From: Bradyrhizobium erythrophlei
Lineage (GTDB): Bacteria > Pseudomonadota > Alphaproteobacteria > Rhizobiales > Xanthobacteraceae
NCBI RefSeq assembly: GCF_900142985.1
Contig: NZ_LT670849.1
Location: 2,108,001-2,172,000 of the forward strand
DNA: 64,000 nt
Reading direction: 5' to 3'
A program made the position numbers and the translations under genes. The first letter of the stretch is position 1, and every line of letters starts with the position of its first letter. The notes below the pieces were generated by a model. It had not been told where the DNA came from, searched no databases, and saw only the letters and a program-made list of their open reading frames with translations. Of this stretch, positions 44,991-55,295 are shown piece after piece.

Positions 44991-46055
44991 ATGACGAATT
45001 CAAGGACAGACGTAACGACGTCCTCCGCGGAGGCGCTGCGCTACCCCTGGGAAAACCATCCCGGTCCCGACCAGGCCGTGGAGATCATGCCCGGCGTGCT
45101 GTGGGTTCGCCTGAAGCTGCCGTTTCGCCTGAACCATGTGAACATTTACCTGCTCTCCGACGGCGACGGCTGGGCGATGGTGGATTCCGGCTTCGGCAAC
45201 GAGGAAACGATCGCGGCCTGGACGACCTTGTTCGATGGTCCGCTCAAGAACGTAAAAATCAGCCGGCTGATCGTCACCCATTCCCACCCCGATCATGTCG
45301 GTCTCGCCGGCTGGGTGGTCGAACGTTTCGGCTGTCCGCTGTTCATGTCGCAGGTCGAGTATCTGCAATCGGTCTATCACCAGAACCGCGGCACCGAAGA
45401 ACGCAAGCAGGCGCAGCGCCTGTTCTTCCGCCGCCACGGCATGGACGAAAGCCTGACCGACAAGCTGCTCGGGCGCGGCCAGGACTATCTGAAGCGGGTC
45501 TCGACCTTGCCGGCTTCCTATCGGCGCATTTCGCATGGCGACGAGATTTCGATCGGCACGCGCCGCTTCAAGGTCATCACCGGCGGCGGCCATGCGCTCG
45601 ATCAGGTCATGCTCTATTGCGCCGCCGACAAGCTGTTTCTGTCGGCCGACCAGGTGCTCAGCAAGATCTCACCCAATGTCAGCGTCTGGGCGGTCGAGCC
45701 CGAGCAGAATTCGCTCGGCGAATATCTCGCTTCGCTCGCCAGCCTCACGACCACGCTACCCTATGATCTTCTCGTATTACCCGGCCACGGCGTGCCGTTC
45801 TACGGCTTGAAGACGCGGATCAAGCAGCTCGCCGATCACCACGAAGAGCGCTGCCGGCTGATCGCGGATGCCTGTCGCGAGACCTCGAAGACTTCGGCAG
45901 AACTCGTGCCGGTCGTGTTTCACAAGCATGTGCTCGACGAGCACCAGATGGGCTTTGCCGCGGGCGAGCTGGTCGCGCATGTCAACTACATGCTGGTCGA
46001 AGGCCGCCTGACCGCAGAAGAAGTCGACGGCATGCTTCGCTACAGCACGACATGA
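44991..46055 (+). CDS. MBL-fold metallo-hydrolase
   Basis: A 354-residue metallo-beta-lactamase-fold enzyme. The metal motif is THSHPDHVG, with later ligands in GGGHALDQ, LSADQV and LPGHGVPF. A C-terminal helical part (about 260-354) is typical of this large MBL subgroup. The family hydrolyses thioesters, lactones or esters; substrate unknown. GGGG precedes ATG 44991. It overlaps the next gene by four bases. Confidence 0.88.
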   Translation: MTNSRTDVTTSSAEALRYPWENHPGPDQAVEIMPGVLWVRLKLPFRLNHVNIYLLSDGDGWAMVDSGFGNEETIAAWTTLFDGPLKNVKISRLIVTHSHPDHVGLAGWVVERFGCPLFMSQVEYLQSVYHQNRGTEERKQAQRLFFRRHGMDESLTDKLLGRGQDYLKRVSTLPASYRRISHGDEISIGTRRFKVITGGGHALDQVMLYCAADKLFLSADQVLSKISPNVSVWAVEPEQNSLGEYLASLASLTTTLPYDLLVLPGHGVPFYGLKTRIKQLADHHEERCRLIADACRETSKTSAELVPVVFHKHVLDEHQMGFAAGELVAHVNYMLVEGRLTAEEVDGMLRYSTT

Positions 46056-47050
46056 TCCTCACAAGAAGAAGCCTCTCTTGCGGCCTTCTGGGACTGGCCA
46101 CACTCCTTGCGGCACCATCGGCCGCGCAAAATGCCCCCGTCGTCTTCATGACCGCCGGTGACGGCAGCGCCTTCCTGCCCTACGGCCAGGGCGTGGCGGC
46201 CTATCTCGCCAAGAAAGACATCCGTCTCGAGATCAAGAAAAGCGGCGGCTCGAACGACAACCTGATCGCGGTCGACGCTTCGCCGATGACGATCGGAACG
46301 GCCTTCATGGCGTCGGCATATGAGGCCGTCAACGGCACCGGCTTTGCCGCCGGCCACAAGCACGAGAACGTGCGTGCGCTGTTTCCGATGTATGAGACCT
46401 CGTTCCAGGTGGCCGCATTGCGTAAAAGCGGCATTCGCGCGCTCGTCGACCTCGACGGCAAGAAGGTCGGCGTCGGTCCCGCGAAAGGCCCGGCCGAAGG
46501 ATTTTTCCGTGCCGCCGCCGAGGTCGCGCATATCAAGCCCGTCATCGTCAACGGCGATCCGGCCGCGCTCTCGCGCCAGGTTCTCGATGGCGAGATCGAT
46601 GCGTTGTGGCAGGGCGCGGTGGTGCCGATCCCCTCGCTGATCGCCGTCGCCGATCAGGCCGATGCGATCGTGTTCGGGCTGTCGGATACCGAAGTCGCAG
46701 CCGTGCTCGCGAAGCTGCCGGCGCTGTCGCCGACGTCGATTCCGCCCGGCACCTACAAGGGACAGACTGCCGAGATAAAAAGCTTCTCCGCCTGGAATTT
46801 CGTGGTCGCCAACAAGGACCTGCCGGACGAGGTCGCCTACGCGATCACCAAGGCGGTTTTGTCGGCGGCGGATCCGAAATCCGAAATCTATCCGACCGCC
46901 ACGGGTACGCGCGCGGCCAACGCCGCCAACAACCGCATTCTGCCGTTCCATCCCGGCGCGCTGCGGTTCTACCGCGAGGACAGTGCTTCGTTGTCGCAGG
47001 ACACCTTGCAGCATCTAAAGGGGCAGCCGGCGCTCAAGCCTCGAAATTAA
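46052..47050 (+). CDS. TAXI-family TRAP transporter binding protein
   Basis: A 332-residue periplasmic protein with a signal peptide (ends APSAAQ) and TAXI features: VFMTAGDGSAFLPYGQG, VGVGPAKGPAEGFFRAAAE, and DALWQGAVVPIPSL. It captures a dicarboxylate or amino acid. No TRAP membrane gene is nearby, so it depends on a distant one or has another role. The ATG overlaps the MBL stop; the two are coupled. It ends convergent with the amidohydrolase gene, overlapping by 17 bases. Confidence 0.85.
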   Translation: MILTRRSLSCGLLGLATLLAAPSAAQNAPVVFMTAGDGSAFLPYGQGVAAYLAKKDIRLEIKKSGGSNDNLIAVDASPMTIGTAFMASAYEAVNGTGFAAGHKHENVRALFPMYETSFQVAALRKSGIRALVDLDGKKVGVGPAKGPAEGFFRAAAEVAHIKPVIVNGDPAALSRQVLDGEIDALWQGAVVPIPSLIAVADQADAIVFGLSDTEVAAVLAKLPALSPTSIPPGTYKGQTAEIKSFSAWNFVVANKDLPDEVAYAITKAVLSAADPKSEIYPTATGTRAANAANNRILPFHPGALRFYREDSASLSQDTLQHLKGQPALKPRN

Positions 47051-48146
47051 AGAGCTTCGCCGCGGTCCGGCCGAGGATATCGGCCTTCTCGTCGTCGCTG
47101 AGCGAGGTCGAGGCGAAGATGTGATCGACGGGCTGGGGCTCCCAGGGAAATGGGTAGTCGCTGCCGAGCATGATCTGATTCGCGCCGACCTGCGCCACCA
47201 GATGGCGGAGCGCCTCGGGCGTGAAGACAAGCGAGTCGAAATAAATTTGCTTCAGATATTCGGTCGGCTTTTTCTTTAGCTGGATGTCCGGGTTGCATCC
47301 CTTGGGCTGGACCATACAGCCATGGTCGATGCGATCGGCGTAAGCCGGCAGATACCCGCCGCCGTGGGCCGCAATCACTTTCAGGCCGGGAAAGCGGTCG
47401 AGCGTGCCCTCGAAGATCAGGTGCGACAGCGCCAGCGTCGTGTCGAATGGATAGCCAATGGTGTTGTCGAGCCAGCCATTGCCCGCGAGGCGCTTGTTGA
47501 GCTCGGGAATGCCGCGCGGATGGATGAACAAGGGTACGCCGAGTTCTTCGGCCTTGGCCCACACCGGATGGAATTTCGAGTCGGAGAAATCGACGCCGTT
47601 GACGGAGCTGCCGATCGCGGCGCCCTTTAATCCCTGCTTCTTGACGGCGATCTCGAGCTCCTGCACAGCCAGATCAGGCGCCTGCAAGGTGAGCGAGGCA
47701 AAGGCTGCGAAACGATCGGAATGCGCGGCGCAGAATTCGGCGAGCTTCTCGTTCTGGATTTTGACGATCTGCGCGGCGAGATCGCTGTCGCGATTGTACC
47801 AGAACGGATTGATCGACAATATCTCTACGTCAACGGCTTGAGCATCCATTGCGGCGAGCCGCTGACCGAGTTCGATAAACGTCTCTTGCGCCCCGACGTT
47901 CGTGCCGGCCTGAATCCTTGTCCCCTCCTCACCCAGGAGTGCGCCGGCTTCGCGGAAATTGCAGTGCGCGTGCACATCGATGGTTTTCACCCGCTTGCCG
48001 TTGGCCGAAACGGGCAGCTTCTGCCGCGTTGGCGCTTGTGCATGTGCGCGGTGCAAGAGGCCGCAGCCACAAAAGAAAATGCCGCTGGCGGCAGCGGCAC
48101 CCGTTTTGAGAAAATCGCGGCGCGTGGTCATGACGTTTGCTCCCAT
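47034..48146 (-). CDS. Exported amidohydrolase, ACMSD/decarboxylase type
   Basis: About 370 residues. A twin-arginine signal (TTRRDFLKTGAAAASG) is followed by CGCG, which may make it a lipoprotein. Metal ligands are in TIDVHAHCN, HPRGIPE, AAHGGGYLPAYADR and GSDYPFPWEP, the amidohydrolase-2 set. The start may be 48146 (GGAGG 12 bases away) or 48131 (GGAG 8 bases away). It acts outside the cytoplasm after Tat export. Substrate unknown. Confidence 0.85.
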   Translation of the reverse strand: MGANVMTTRRDFLKTGAAAASGIFFCGCGLLHRAHAQAPTRQKLPVSANGKRVKTIDVHAHCNFREAGALLGEEGTRIQAGTNVGAQETFIELGQRLAAMDAQAVDVEILSINPFWYNRDSDLAAQIVKIQNEKLAEFCAAHSDRFAAFASLTLQAPDLAVQELEIAVKKQGLKGAAIGSSVNGVDFSDSKFHPVWAKAEELGVPLFIHPRGIPELNKRLAGNGWLDNTIGYPFDTTLALSHLIFEGTLDRFPGLKVIAAHGGGYLPAYADRIDHGCMVQPKGCNPDIQLKKKPTEYLKQIYFDSLVFTPEALRHLVAQVGANQIMLGSDYPFPWEPQPVDHIFASTSLSDDEKADILGRTAAKLFNFEA

Positions 48147-48230
48147 CTTTTCTGTTTCCTCCGCGCGAACGGCGGCGGTTGATGGGAGATCGTAGAATAG
48201 GGGATGGGTCGCGGGCAAGCCGCGCCGGCT

Positions 48231-48959
48231 TCAGTGCTTGAGAATTCTGGCGAGGAAAGCCTTGGCGCGTTCCGATTCGGGCGCGTTGAAGAACCTTGCA
48301 GCGTCTGCCGTTTCGACGATTTCGCCACCGTCCATGAACAGCACCCGGCTGGCGACGTTGCGGGCAAAGCCCATCTCGTGGGTGACGCAGATCATCGTCA
48401 TGCCCTGCTTCGCCAGCGACGTCATCACGTCCAACACCTCGTTGACCATTTCGGGATCGAGCGCCGAGGTCGGCTCGTCGAACAGCATCACTTCAGGATC
48501 GAGCGCCAGCGCCCGCGCGATCGCGACGCGCTGTTGCTGGCCGCCGGACAGTTGCGCCGGATATTTTGTGATGTGGGCCGAGAGTCCAACGCGCGTCAGC
48601 AATGAGCGCGCCTTCTCCTCGGCCACCGCTTTCGGCCGCCTCAACACCTTCGTCTGTGCGATCGTCACGTTGCTCAACACTGTGAGATGCGGAAACAGCT
48701 CAAAACTCTGGAACACCATGCCGACCGAGCGCCGCAGCGCGGCCATATGGGTGACGCCAGGCGCAAGCCGAAAGTCGCCGACCTTGATCTCACCAGAGTC
48801 GATGGTCTCGAGCCCGTTCACCGTCTTGATCAGCGTGCTCTTGCCCGAACCCGACGGCCCGCAAATCACCACCACTTCGCCGCGGGCGACTTCCGCGTTG
48901 CAGTCCTTCAGAACCTGAAACGTTCCGTAGGATTTCGAGACATGGCTGATCGAGATCAT
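48231..48959 (-). CDS. gltL: Glutamate/aspartate-type ABC transporter ATPase
   Basis: A 242-residue ABC ATPase: Walker [11 protein letters not shown], signature [15 protein letters not shown], Walker [14 protein letters not shown]-loop CVTHEMGFA. The polar amino acid (GlnQ/GltL) subgroup is shown by [17 protein letters not shown]. It overlaps the permease gene by four bases, as last gene of a four-gene operon. The symbol is by analogy. Confidence 0.93.
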   Translation of the reverse strand: MISISHVSKSYGTFQVLKDCNAEVARGEVVVICGPSGSGKSTLIKTVNGLETIDSGEIKVGDFRLAPGVTHMAALRRSVGMVFQSFELFPHLTVLSNVTIAQTKVLRRPKAVAEEKARSLLTRVGLSAHITKYPAQLSGGQQQRVAIARALALDPEVMLFDEPTSALDPEMVNEVLDVMTSLAKQGMTMICVTHEMGFARNVASRVLFMDGGEIVETADAARFFNAPESERAKAFLARILKH

Positions 48960-49645
48960 CCGCGAACTCCATAAGAGAGCCGGCCTTGCAGCCGTTTGAC
49001 GAACTGCGAGGCGGCGTAACAGAACAGGAAATAAATGACGCCGACGGTCAGATACATCTCGACCAGACTGCCGTCTCGCTGTGCGATCTTGGTGGCCGCG
49101 CCCAGAAGATCCGTGGCCGAAATGACGTAAACCAGCGACGTGTCCTGGAATAGAATGATGGTCTGGGTCAGCAGGATCGGCAGCACGTTGCGGATCGCCT
49201 GCGGAAAAAGAATATAAACATAGGCGTGAAGCCTGGAGAGCCCGAGCGCGTCGCACGCCGCATATTGCCCGCTCGAAATCGAACGGAAACCGGCGCGCAC
49301 GATCTCGGCATAGTAGGCCGCCTCGAACAGCACGAAGGTGACGTAAATCGTCAGCGACGCGCCGACCGCGACGGGGCGACCGCCATTGGTCAGCCATCCG
49401 ATCGCCCACGGCACCAGAAAGAAGACCCAGAAAATCACCATGATCAGCGGGATCGAACGCATCAGGTTGATGTAGGCGGTCGCGAAAGCCGAGAGCAGGC
49501 GATTGCGCGAGAGCCGCGCCACGGCGAGCAGGCTGCCGAACACGATGCCACCGGCGACACCGACACAAGTGATCTGGAGCGTGAACAGAAGTCCCGACAG
49601 CAGGAACGGCGCAACGGAAGCGATGGCGGAAAGATCGAGCTTCAT
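48956..49645 (-). CDS. gltK: Amino acid ABC transporter permease (GltK-like)
   Basis: A 229-residue inner-membrane protein with about five helices and the EAA motif region [22 protein letters not shown] and [12 protein letters not shown]. It overlaps the partners on both sides by four bases. Forms the membrane channel with the 49642 gene product. Confidence 0.92.
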   Translation of the reverse strand: MKLDLSAIASVAPFLLSGLLFTLQITCVGVAGGIVFGSLLAVARLSRNRLLSAFATAYINLMRSIPLIMVIFWVFFLVPWAIGWLTNGGRPVAVGASLTIYVTFVLFEAAYYAEIVRAGFRSISSGQYAACDALGLSRLHAYVYILFPQAIRNVLPILLTQTIILFQDTSLVYVISATDLLGAATKIAQRDGSLVEMYLTVGVIYFLFCYAASQFVKRLQGRLSYGVRG

Positions 49646-50370
49646 TTCCGTGCGCTCCCGCTGACGAGGCTCGGTAACTGCATCGCGCGTTCGATCCAGT
49701 ACATCAGCGACCAGGCAAGCAGCGCGATCACGAGATAGACCAGCGTAACGACGCCATACGCCTCGAAGGTGCGAAACGTGTTTTCGTTGATTTCCCGCGC
49801 CGTCGCGGTCAGTTCGACGAGCCCGATGGTCAGGGCCACCGACGTGTTCTTGAAGATCGTCATGAACTCGTTGGTCAGCGTGGGCAGGATGATGCGGAAC
49901 GCCTGCGGCAACAGGATCACCCGGTAGAGGCCCGCGCGGCCGAACCCGAGCGCGGAAGCGGCCGCGCTCTGGCCTGCGGGGAGCGCCTGCACGCCGGCGC
50001 GGACCTGTTCGGCGATCCGCGCCGCGGTGAAGAGGCCCAGGCAAATCAGCGCCGGGACAAAACTGCCCCACGGCGGGTCGATCTGCTTGATGGCGAGCCC
50101 GATCCGCTGCGGCAGAATTTCCGGCAGCGCGAAGTACCAGAAGAACATCTGCACCAGGAGCGGAATGTTGCGGAAGGTCTCAACATAAATCCGGCCGAGC
50201 CTCGGCCAGATTCCGCCTCTCAATGTGCGGGCCACGCCGACCAGCGTACCGACGACAAGCGCGATGGCCCAGGCGCCAAACGCCAGCGACAATGTCCAGA
50301 CCAGACCGTTCAGGATCCAGTCGATGTACCGCCCTGCACCGTCGGGAGTGGTCTCGAACAGGAGGGACAT
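49642..50370 (-). CDS. gltJ: Amino acid ABC transporter permease (GltJ-like)
   Basis: A 242-residue permease: [19 protein letters not shown] is typical of GltJ, and [21 protein letters not shown] with [15 protein letters not shown] is the EAA loop. Second gene of the operon, 39 bases after the binding protein. Confidence 0.92.
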   Translation of the reverse strand: MSLLFETTPDGAGRYIDWILNGLVWTLSLAFGAWAIALVVGTLVGVARTLRGGIWPRLGRIYVETFRNIPLLVQMFFWYFALPEILPQRIGLAIKQIDPPWGSFVPALICLGLFTAARIAEQVRAGVQALPAGQSAAASALGFGRAGLYRVILLPQAFRIILPTLTNEFMTIFKNTSVALTIGLVELTATAREINENTFRTFEAYGVVTLVYLVIALLAWSLMYWIERAMQLPSLVSGSARK

Positions 50371-50409
50371 TGGCGATTACCCCTTATGACGCGGCTGGAT
50401 CGCCTCTCG

Positions 50410-51312
50410 TCACTGGCCGATCGCCTTGTCACTGGGGGTTTTGACCAATTCCTTGAGCTTGTCCGACTGCGGAAATTTGAGGTTGATGTTCTTCGGAGGA
50501 ATCGGGCTCTCGAACCACTTGGTGTAGAGCTTGTCGTAGAGGCCGGACTTCATGGCCTCGACCAGCGCGTCATCGACCAGCTTTTTGAATTCGCCATCGC
50601 CCTTGGCCATCATCACGCCGTAGGGATCGCTCGGATAGGCGTCGTTCAGGAAAGCGAGATTATCTGGCGAGGCCGCATTGGCCTTGAGGCCCGCGAGCAA
50701 AATATCGTCTTCCATGAAAGCCGAGGCACGGCCGGTCTCGACCAGTAGGAAGGATTCGGCATGGTCCTTTCCTTGCAGGATCTTCATACCGAGATTTTTT
50801 TCGGCGTTGAGCTTGGCGACGAATTGCGCGGTGTTGGTACCCTGCGTGACCACCACGGCCTTGCCCTTGAGATCGTCCGTGGTCTTGAGATCGGAGGCTT
50901 TCAGTGCCAGCCATTTGAATTGCGGCGCATAGAAGATCACGGAGTAGGCGACCTCCTGCTGGCGCGCGATGGTGTTGGCGGTCGAGCCGCACTCGATATC
51001 GACGGTGCCGTTCTTGACCAACGGAATGCGATTCGACGAGTTGACCGCCTGATAGGCGATCTTGAGATCGGGCTTGTTCAGCTTCGCCTTGGTCTTCGCA
51101 ACCACGAGGTCACACAGCTCCAGCGAAAACCCGATCGGCTTCTGGTTATTGTCGAGATAGGAGAACGGCACCGAGGAATCGCGATGGCCGATCGTGATCG
51201 TGCCGGCGTCCCTGATCTTTTGCAGCGTCGGGCTGAGGCTTTGAGCTGACGACGAAACCGGCGCAAACGCCAGCACGCACAGCGTGGCAAGGCCGGTGGC
51301 TATTCTCTTCAT
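50410..51312 (-). CDS. gltI: Glutamate/aspartate-type ABC transporter binding protein
   Basis: A 300-residue periplasmic binding protein (SBP family 3). The signal peptide ends SSSAQS; GTITIGHRDSSVPFSY, QKPIGFSLELC and GTVDIECGSTANT are the GltI/DEBP blocks. First gene of the operon gltI-J-K-L. Substrate is likely glutamate or aspartate, judged from family resemblance. Confidence 0.92.
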   Translation of the reverse strand: MKRIATGLATLCVLAFAPVSSSAQSLSPTLQKIRDAGTITIGHRDSSVPFSYLDNNQKPIGFSLELCDLVVAKTKAKLNKPDLKIAYQAVNSSNRIPLVKNGTVDIECGSTANTIARQQEVAYSVIFYAPQFKWLALKASDLKTTDDLKGKAVVVTQGTNTAQFVAKLNAEKNLGMKILQGKDHAESFLLVETGRASAFMEDDILLAGLKANAASPDNLAFLNDAYPSDPYGVMMAKGDGEFKKLVDDALVEAMKSGLYDKLYTKWFESPIPPKNINLKFPQSDKLKELVKTPSDKAIGQ

Positions 51313-51354
51313 GATTTACTCCCCTCCTACAATGACTTCAGATTCGACGCGCCC

Positions 51355-52686
51355 TCATTTGACGGACGCGACCGCGGCGTCGACCGCATCGCCCAGACGC
51401 TCGACAATGGTGTCGATCTGTTCCCGGTTCACGATGAACGGCGGCGCGATCAGGACGTGGTCGCCGTTCACGCCATCGATCGTGCCGCCCATCGGATAGA
51501 CCATCAGGCCGCGCGCCATGGCTTCGCGCTTCACGGCCGCGTTGATTTTCAATTCCGGCGCAAACGGCTTTTTCGAATCGACTTCGGAGACGAGCTCCAT
51601 GCCGCGGAACAGGCCACGGCCGCGGATGTCACCGACGTGATGGTGGTTGGCAAAGCGCTCTTCGAGGCGCCGTTGCAGGTGGCCACCCATGGCAACCACA
51701 TTGTCGAGCAGATGATCGCGGCGGAGCACGTCCTGCACCGCAAGCCCGGCTGCGGCCGCCATCGGGTGGCCCATATAGGTGTGGCCGTGCTGGAAGAAGC
51801 CGGAGCCTTTGGAGAACGCTTCGAAAATCTTGCCGCTCAGAAGGGTGGCGCCGACCGGCTGATAGCCGCCGCCGAGCCCCTTGGCGATCGCCATCAGGTC
51901 CGGCGCGATGTCGTCCTGTTCGCAGGCATGCAGCGTCCCGGTGCGGCCCATGCCGCACATGACTTCATCGAGAATGAGCAGCACGCCGTAGCGGTCGCAG
52001 ATCGCGCGGATGCGCTTGAAGTAATCGGCGACCGGCGGCACCGCGCCCGAGGTCGCGCCAACCACCGTCTCCGCCACGAAGGCAATGACGGTATCGGGCC
52101 CGAGTTCCAGGATCTTGTCTTCGAGCTGTTGCGCGGCGCGCGCGGCGTATTCGGCATCGCTCTCGCCGGCCTTCTGCCAGCGATAGGCATAACAGGGGTC
52201 GATGTGATGGGTTTCGATCAGGAGCGGACGGAACTGCGCGCGGCGCCACTCGTTGCCGCCGGTCGCCAGCGCCCCCAGCGTATTGCCGTGATAGCTCTGG
52301 CGGCGCGCGATGATGTGGCGCCGCTGCGGCTCGCCCTTCTCGACGAAATATTGCCGCGCCATTTTCAGCGCCGCTTCGATCGCCTCCGATCCGCCGCTGA
52401 CGAGATAGACGTGGTCGATGCCCTCGGGCGCGGTCTCGACCAGCCGGTCGGCGAGCTGTTCGGCGACTTCGGTGGTGAAAAAGCCGGTGTGGGCGTAGGC
52501 GAGCTTGTCGATCTGCCTGTGAAGCGCGGCGATCACATCGGGATGGCCATGGCCGAGGCAGGACACCGCCGCGCCGCCGGAGGCATCGATATAGGCCTTG
52601 CCGGTCTGATCGAACAATTCGATCCCCTTGCCGCCGACGGCGACGGGCATTTTGGCGTTGGCGGAACGGTGAAGAATGTGGGTCAT
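51355..52686 (-). CDS. Class-III PLP aminotransferase
   Basis: A 443-residue enzyme. VSGGSEAIEAALKMARQY holds the phosphate-binding turn, LILDEVMCGMGRTG the aspartate contacting the pyridine nitrogen, and DLMAIAKGLGGGYQPVGA the PLP lysine. The family acts on omega-amino acids or amines. It lies between the glutamate-type transporter operon and an RpiR regulator whose stop it overlaps by four bases, suggesting amino acid or amine catabolism under that regulator. Confidence 0.9.
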   Translation of the reverse strand: MTHILHRSANAKMPVAVGGKGIELFDQTGKAYIDASGGAAVSCLGHGHPDVIAALHRQIDKLAYAHTGFFTTEVAEQLADRLVETAPEGIDHVYLVSGGSEAIEAALKMARQYFVEKGEPQRRHIIARRQSYHGNTLGALATGGNEWRRAQFRPLLIETHHIDPCYAYRWQKAGESDAEYAARAAQQLEDKILELGPDTVIAFVAETVVGATSGAVPPVADYFKRIRAICDRYGVLLILDEVMCGMGRTGTLHACEQDDIAPDLMAIAKGLGGGYQPVGATLLSGKIFEAFSKGSGFFQHGHTYMGHPMAAAAGLAVQDVLRRDHLLDNVVAMGGHLQRRLEERFANHHHVGDIRGRGLFRGMELVSEVDSKKPFAPELKINAAVKREAMARGLMVYPMGGTIDGVNGDHVLIAPPFIVNREQIDTIVERLGDAVDAAVASVK

Positions 52687-53576
52687 GACGACTTCTTGCT
52701 TTGTTGTCTGGATTTGAGGTGGGTATTGAGCGCGGCGAGATGGCCGTCCGAATGCCGCAGCGAGGCGAGCGCCGCATCGCCACCGCGGCCGGCGATGATG
52801 GCGCCGAGAACTTCGGCAACGGCAAAGGCCGGCGACATCGCGTGAAAGAATGACGGACTTTCGGTCGAAACCAGCACGCTATGCTGGGCGATCTGCGCCA
52901 GCGGCGCGACTTCGCTGTCGGTGATCGCGACCACCGCGATACCCTGCGCGACCGCATATTCGGCGAGCTCGATGGTCATGCGCGTATAGGGCATGACGCT
53001 CGCGACAAGCAGCACGTCCTTGTCGGTCGCGCGCGCCAGCGCGTCAGGGCCCGTGGCGCCAATGCCGTCGATATGAACCGAGCGATCGCCAACCAGCGTG
53101 AGCACGTAATGAAGATGCCAGGCGATCGAATGGCTTGATCTCAAGCCCAGACAGTAGATCCGGCGCGCCGACGCCAGCGCCCTGGCGGCGCTGACCAGAC
53201 GATCGAGGCCCGCGGGTGTTGCGAGCTTTTGAATTTGCTGGCCGATCGAGGTCAGCATGTCGGCAGCGAGCGCCTTGTCGCCCTTCAATTTCTGACTGAT
53301 GACCTGCACGCCAGCCTTGCCGGCAAAACCGAGGTCGCCTTCGCGCACGGCAGCGGCATAGAGTTCGCGCACCTCCTCATAGCCGTCCATGCCGAGACGT
53401 TTCGCAAGCCGCGTCATCGTCGCCGGCTGCACGCCGGCCTGACGTGCCTGTTCGCGCATCGACAACAGCGCCACATCGCGGGGACGATCGAGCACGTAAC
53501 GTGCGCCAGCCTGCAATTGCGCGGGCATGTTGTCGAAGCTGCGGATGATCTGCTCGGTCAGCGGGCCTCTGTCCAT
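52683..53576 (-). CDS. RpiR/MurR-family transcriptional regulator
   Basis: A 297-residue protein: N-terminal HTH (residues 1-80; REQARQAGVQPATMTRLAKR is the recognition region) and a C-terminal SIS domain (about 130-265; IYCLGLRSSHSIAWHLHYVL). SIS domains sense phosphosugars or related ligands. Coupled to the aminotransferase gene, which it probably regulates. Confidence 0.92.
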   Translation of the reverse strand: MDRGPLTEQIIRSFDNMPAQLQAGARYVLDRPRDVALLSMREQARQAGVQPATMTRLAKRLGMDGYEEVRELYAAAVREGDLGFAGKAGVQVISQKLKGDKALAADMLTSIGQQIQKLATPAGLDRLVSAARALASARRIYCLGLRSSHSIAWHLHYVLTLVGDRSVHIDGIGATGPDALARATDKDVLLVASVMPYTRMTIELAEYAVAQGIAVVAITDSEVAPLAQIAQHSVLVSTESPSFFHAMSPAFAVAEVLGAIIAGRGGDAALASLRHSDGHLAALNTHLKSRQQSKKSS

Positions 53577-53797
53577 GGCTCGATCCTAGGCCGCCACCTC
53601 TCGATTTTGCAACAATTGTTTCAAAAACTTCCATTTCAATTCATATGGATCGTGCGTCGGCCGGCGGCGCTTGGGCCGCCGACGCCGGGGCACCAGACAG
53701 CACGATGGAGAAAATCGGAGCGTTTTTAGAAAAGCTTGAGGAAGCATCGTGGTTTACGGTTCTGCATGGCAGAGCCGAACGCGACGCGCACCCAAAC

Positions 53798-53811
53798 TTG
53801 ATCGAAATCAA
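53798..53811 (+). promoter_or_regulatory. FixK/FNR box upstream of hemA
   Basis: TTGATCGAAATCAA matches TTGA-N6-TCAA and lies 107 bases before the hemA ATG. Oxygen control of hemA through a FixK-like site is known in Bradyrhizobium. Confidence 0.8.
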
Positions 53812-53917
53812 TGCCTTCGCCGTGCGGGCGGCGTTTGAATTCGGCTCGACATCGATTATGGAAACCCTCTAAAAAGGTGTCCTCACTCTTCGGCCCGCTC
53901 AAGTTCCAGGTTCCGCG

Positions 53918-55144
53918 ATGGATTACAGCCAGTTTTTCCGTACCGCCCTCAATCGCCTTCATGACGAGCGGCGGTATCGGGTCTTTGCCGATCTGGAACG
54001 CGTTGCCGGCCGTTTCCCGCATGCGGTGTGGCATTCGCCGAAAGGCGCCCGCAACGTCGTGATCTGGTGCTCCAACGATTACCTCGGCATGGGCCAGCAT
54101 CCGAAGGTGGTTGGCGCGATGGTCGAGACTGCGACCCGCGTCGGCACTGGCGCCGGTGGCACCCGCAACATCGCCGGCACCCATCATCCGCTGGTGCAAC
54201 TCGAGCAGGAACTCGCCGATCTGCACGGCAAGGAAGCAGCCCTGCTCTTCACCTCGGGCTATGTGTCGAACCAGACCGGTATCGCGACCATCGCAAAACT
54301 CATTCCGAACTGCCTCATTCTCTCCGACGCGCTCAACCACAATTCGATGATCGAAGGCGTTCGCGGCGCCGGATGCGAGCGGCAGATCTTCCGCCACAGC
54401 GACATGGCGCATCTGGAAGAACTGCTGCGTGCCGCCGGCGACCGGCCGAAGCTGATCGCCTGCGAGAGCCTTTACTCGATGGACGGCGACATCGCGCCGC
54501 TGTCGAAGATTTGCGATCTCGCCGAGAAATACGGCGCGATGACCTATGTCGACGAGGTCCATGCGGTCGGCATGTACGGCCCGCGCGGCGGCGGCATTGC
54601 CGAACGCGACGGGGTCATGCACCGTATCGATATCCTGGAAGGCACGCTTGCCAAGGCCTTCGGCTGTCTCGGCGGCTACATCGCCGGCAGCGCCGAAATG
54701 GTGGACGCGGTGCGCTCCTACGCCCCCGGCTTTATCTTCACGACCGCGCTGCCGCCGGCGATCTGCTCGGCCGCAACCGCCGCGATCCGGCACCTGAAGA
54801 CCTCGAACTGGGAGCGTGAACGCCACCAGGACCGCGCGGCCCGCACCAAGGCGATCCTGACCGCGGCGGGCCTGCCCGTGATGTCGAGCGACACCCATAT
54901 CGTGCCGCTGTTCGTCGGCGATCCCGAGAAGTGCAAGCAGGCCTCCGACCTGTTGCTGGAAGAGCATGGCATCTACATCCAGCCGATCAACTATCCGACG
55001 GTGGCCAAAGGCACCGAACGGTTGAGGATCACGCCCTCGCCCTATCACGACGACGCGGTGATCGACCAGCTGGCGGACGCCCTGTTGCAGGTCTGGGAAC
55101 AGCTCGGCCTGCCGCTGAAGCAGAAGTCGATGGCGGCGGAATAA
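53918..55144 (+). CDS. hemA: 5-aminolevulinate synthase
   Basis: A 408-residue ALAS, starting [48 protein letters not shown] and the PLP lysine K246 in [14 protein letters not shown] are diagnostic. It condenses glycine and succinyl-CoA, the alphaproteobacterial route to heme. Haem demand rises under low oxygen, consistent with the FixK box upstream. Confidence 0.98.
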   Translation: MDYSQFFRTALNRLHDERRYRVFADLERVAGRFPHAVWHSPKGARNVVIWCSNDYLGMGQHPKVVGAMVETATRVGTGAGGTRNIAGTHHPLVQLEQELADLHGKEAALLFTSGYVSNQTGIATIAKLIPNCLILSDALNHNSMIEGVRGAGCERQIFRHSDMAHLEELLRAAGDRPKLIACESLYSMDGDIAPLSKICDLAEKYGAMTYVDEVHAVGMYGPRGGGIAERDGVMHRIDILEGTLAKAFGCLGGYIAGSAEMVDAVRSYAPGFIFTTALPPAICSAATAAIRHLKTSNWERERHQDRAARTKAILTAAGLPVMSSDTHIVPLFVGDPEKCKQASDLLLEEHGIYIQPINYPTVAKGTERLRITPSPYHDDAVIDQLADALLQVWEQLGLPLKQKSMAAE

Positions 55145-55295
55145 CCTTAATCCGCCTGATAGCAGCCGGTTTCGGCCCCAAAACCTCGCGCAACGTGCGT
55201 AGCCGGTCCAGTCCGGCTATAGTTCTTCCTTGAATAACGGTCCTGGTGCGGGCGCACCGCACGAGGGCGTCCGTATCTCAAGGGAGTGAGCAGCA

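Noticed and set aside
53645..53872. 75-codon frame upstream of hemA
   Set aside because: It contains the FixK box and the expected hemA promoter region and has no family resemblance.
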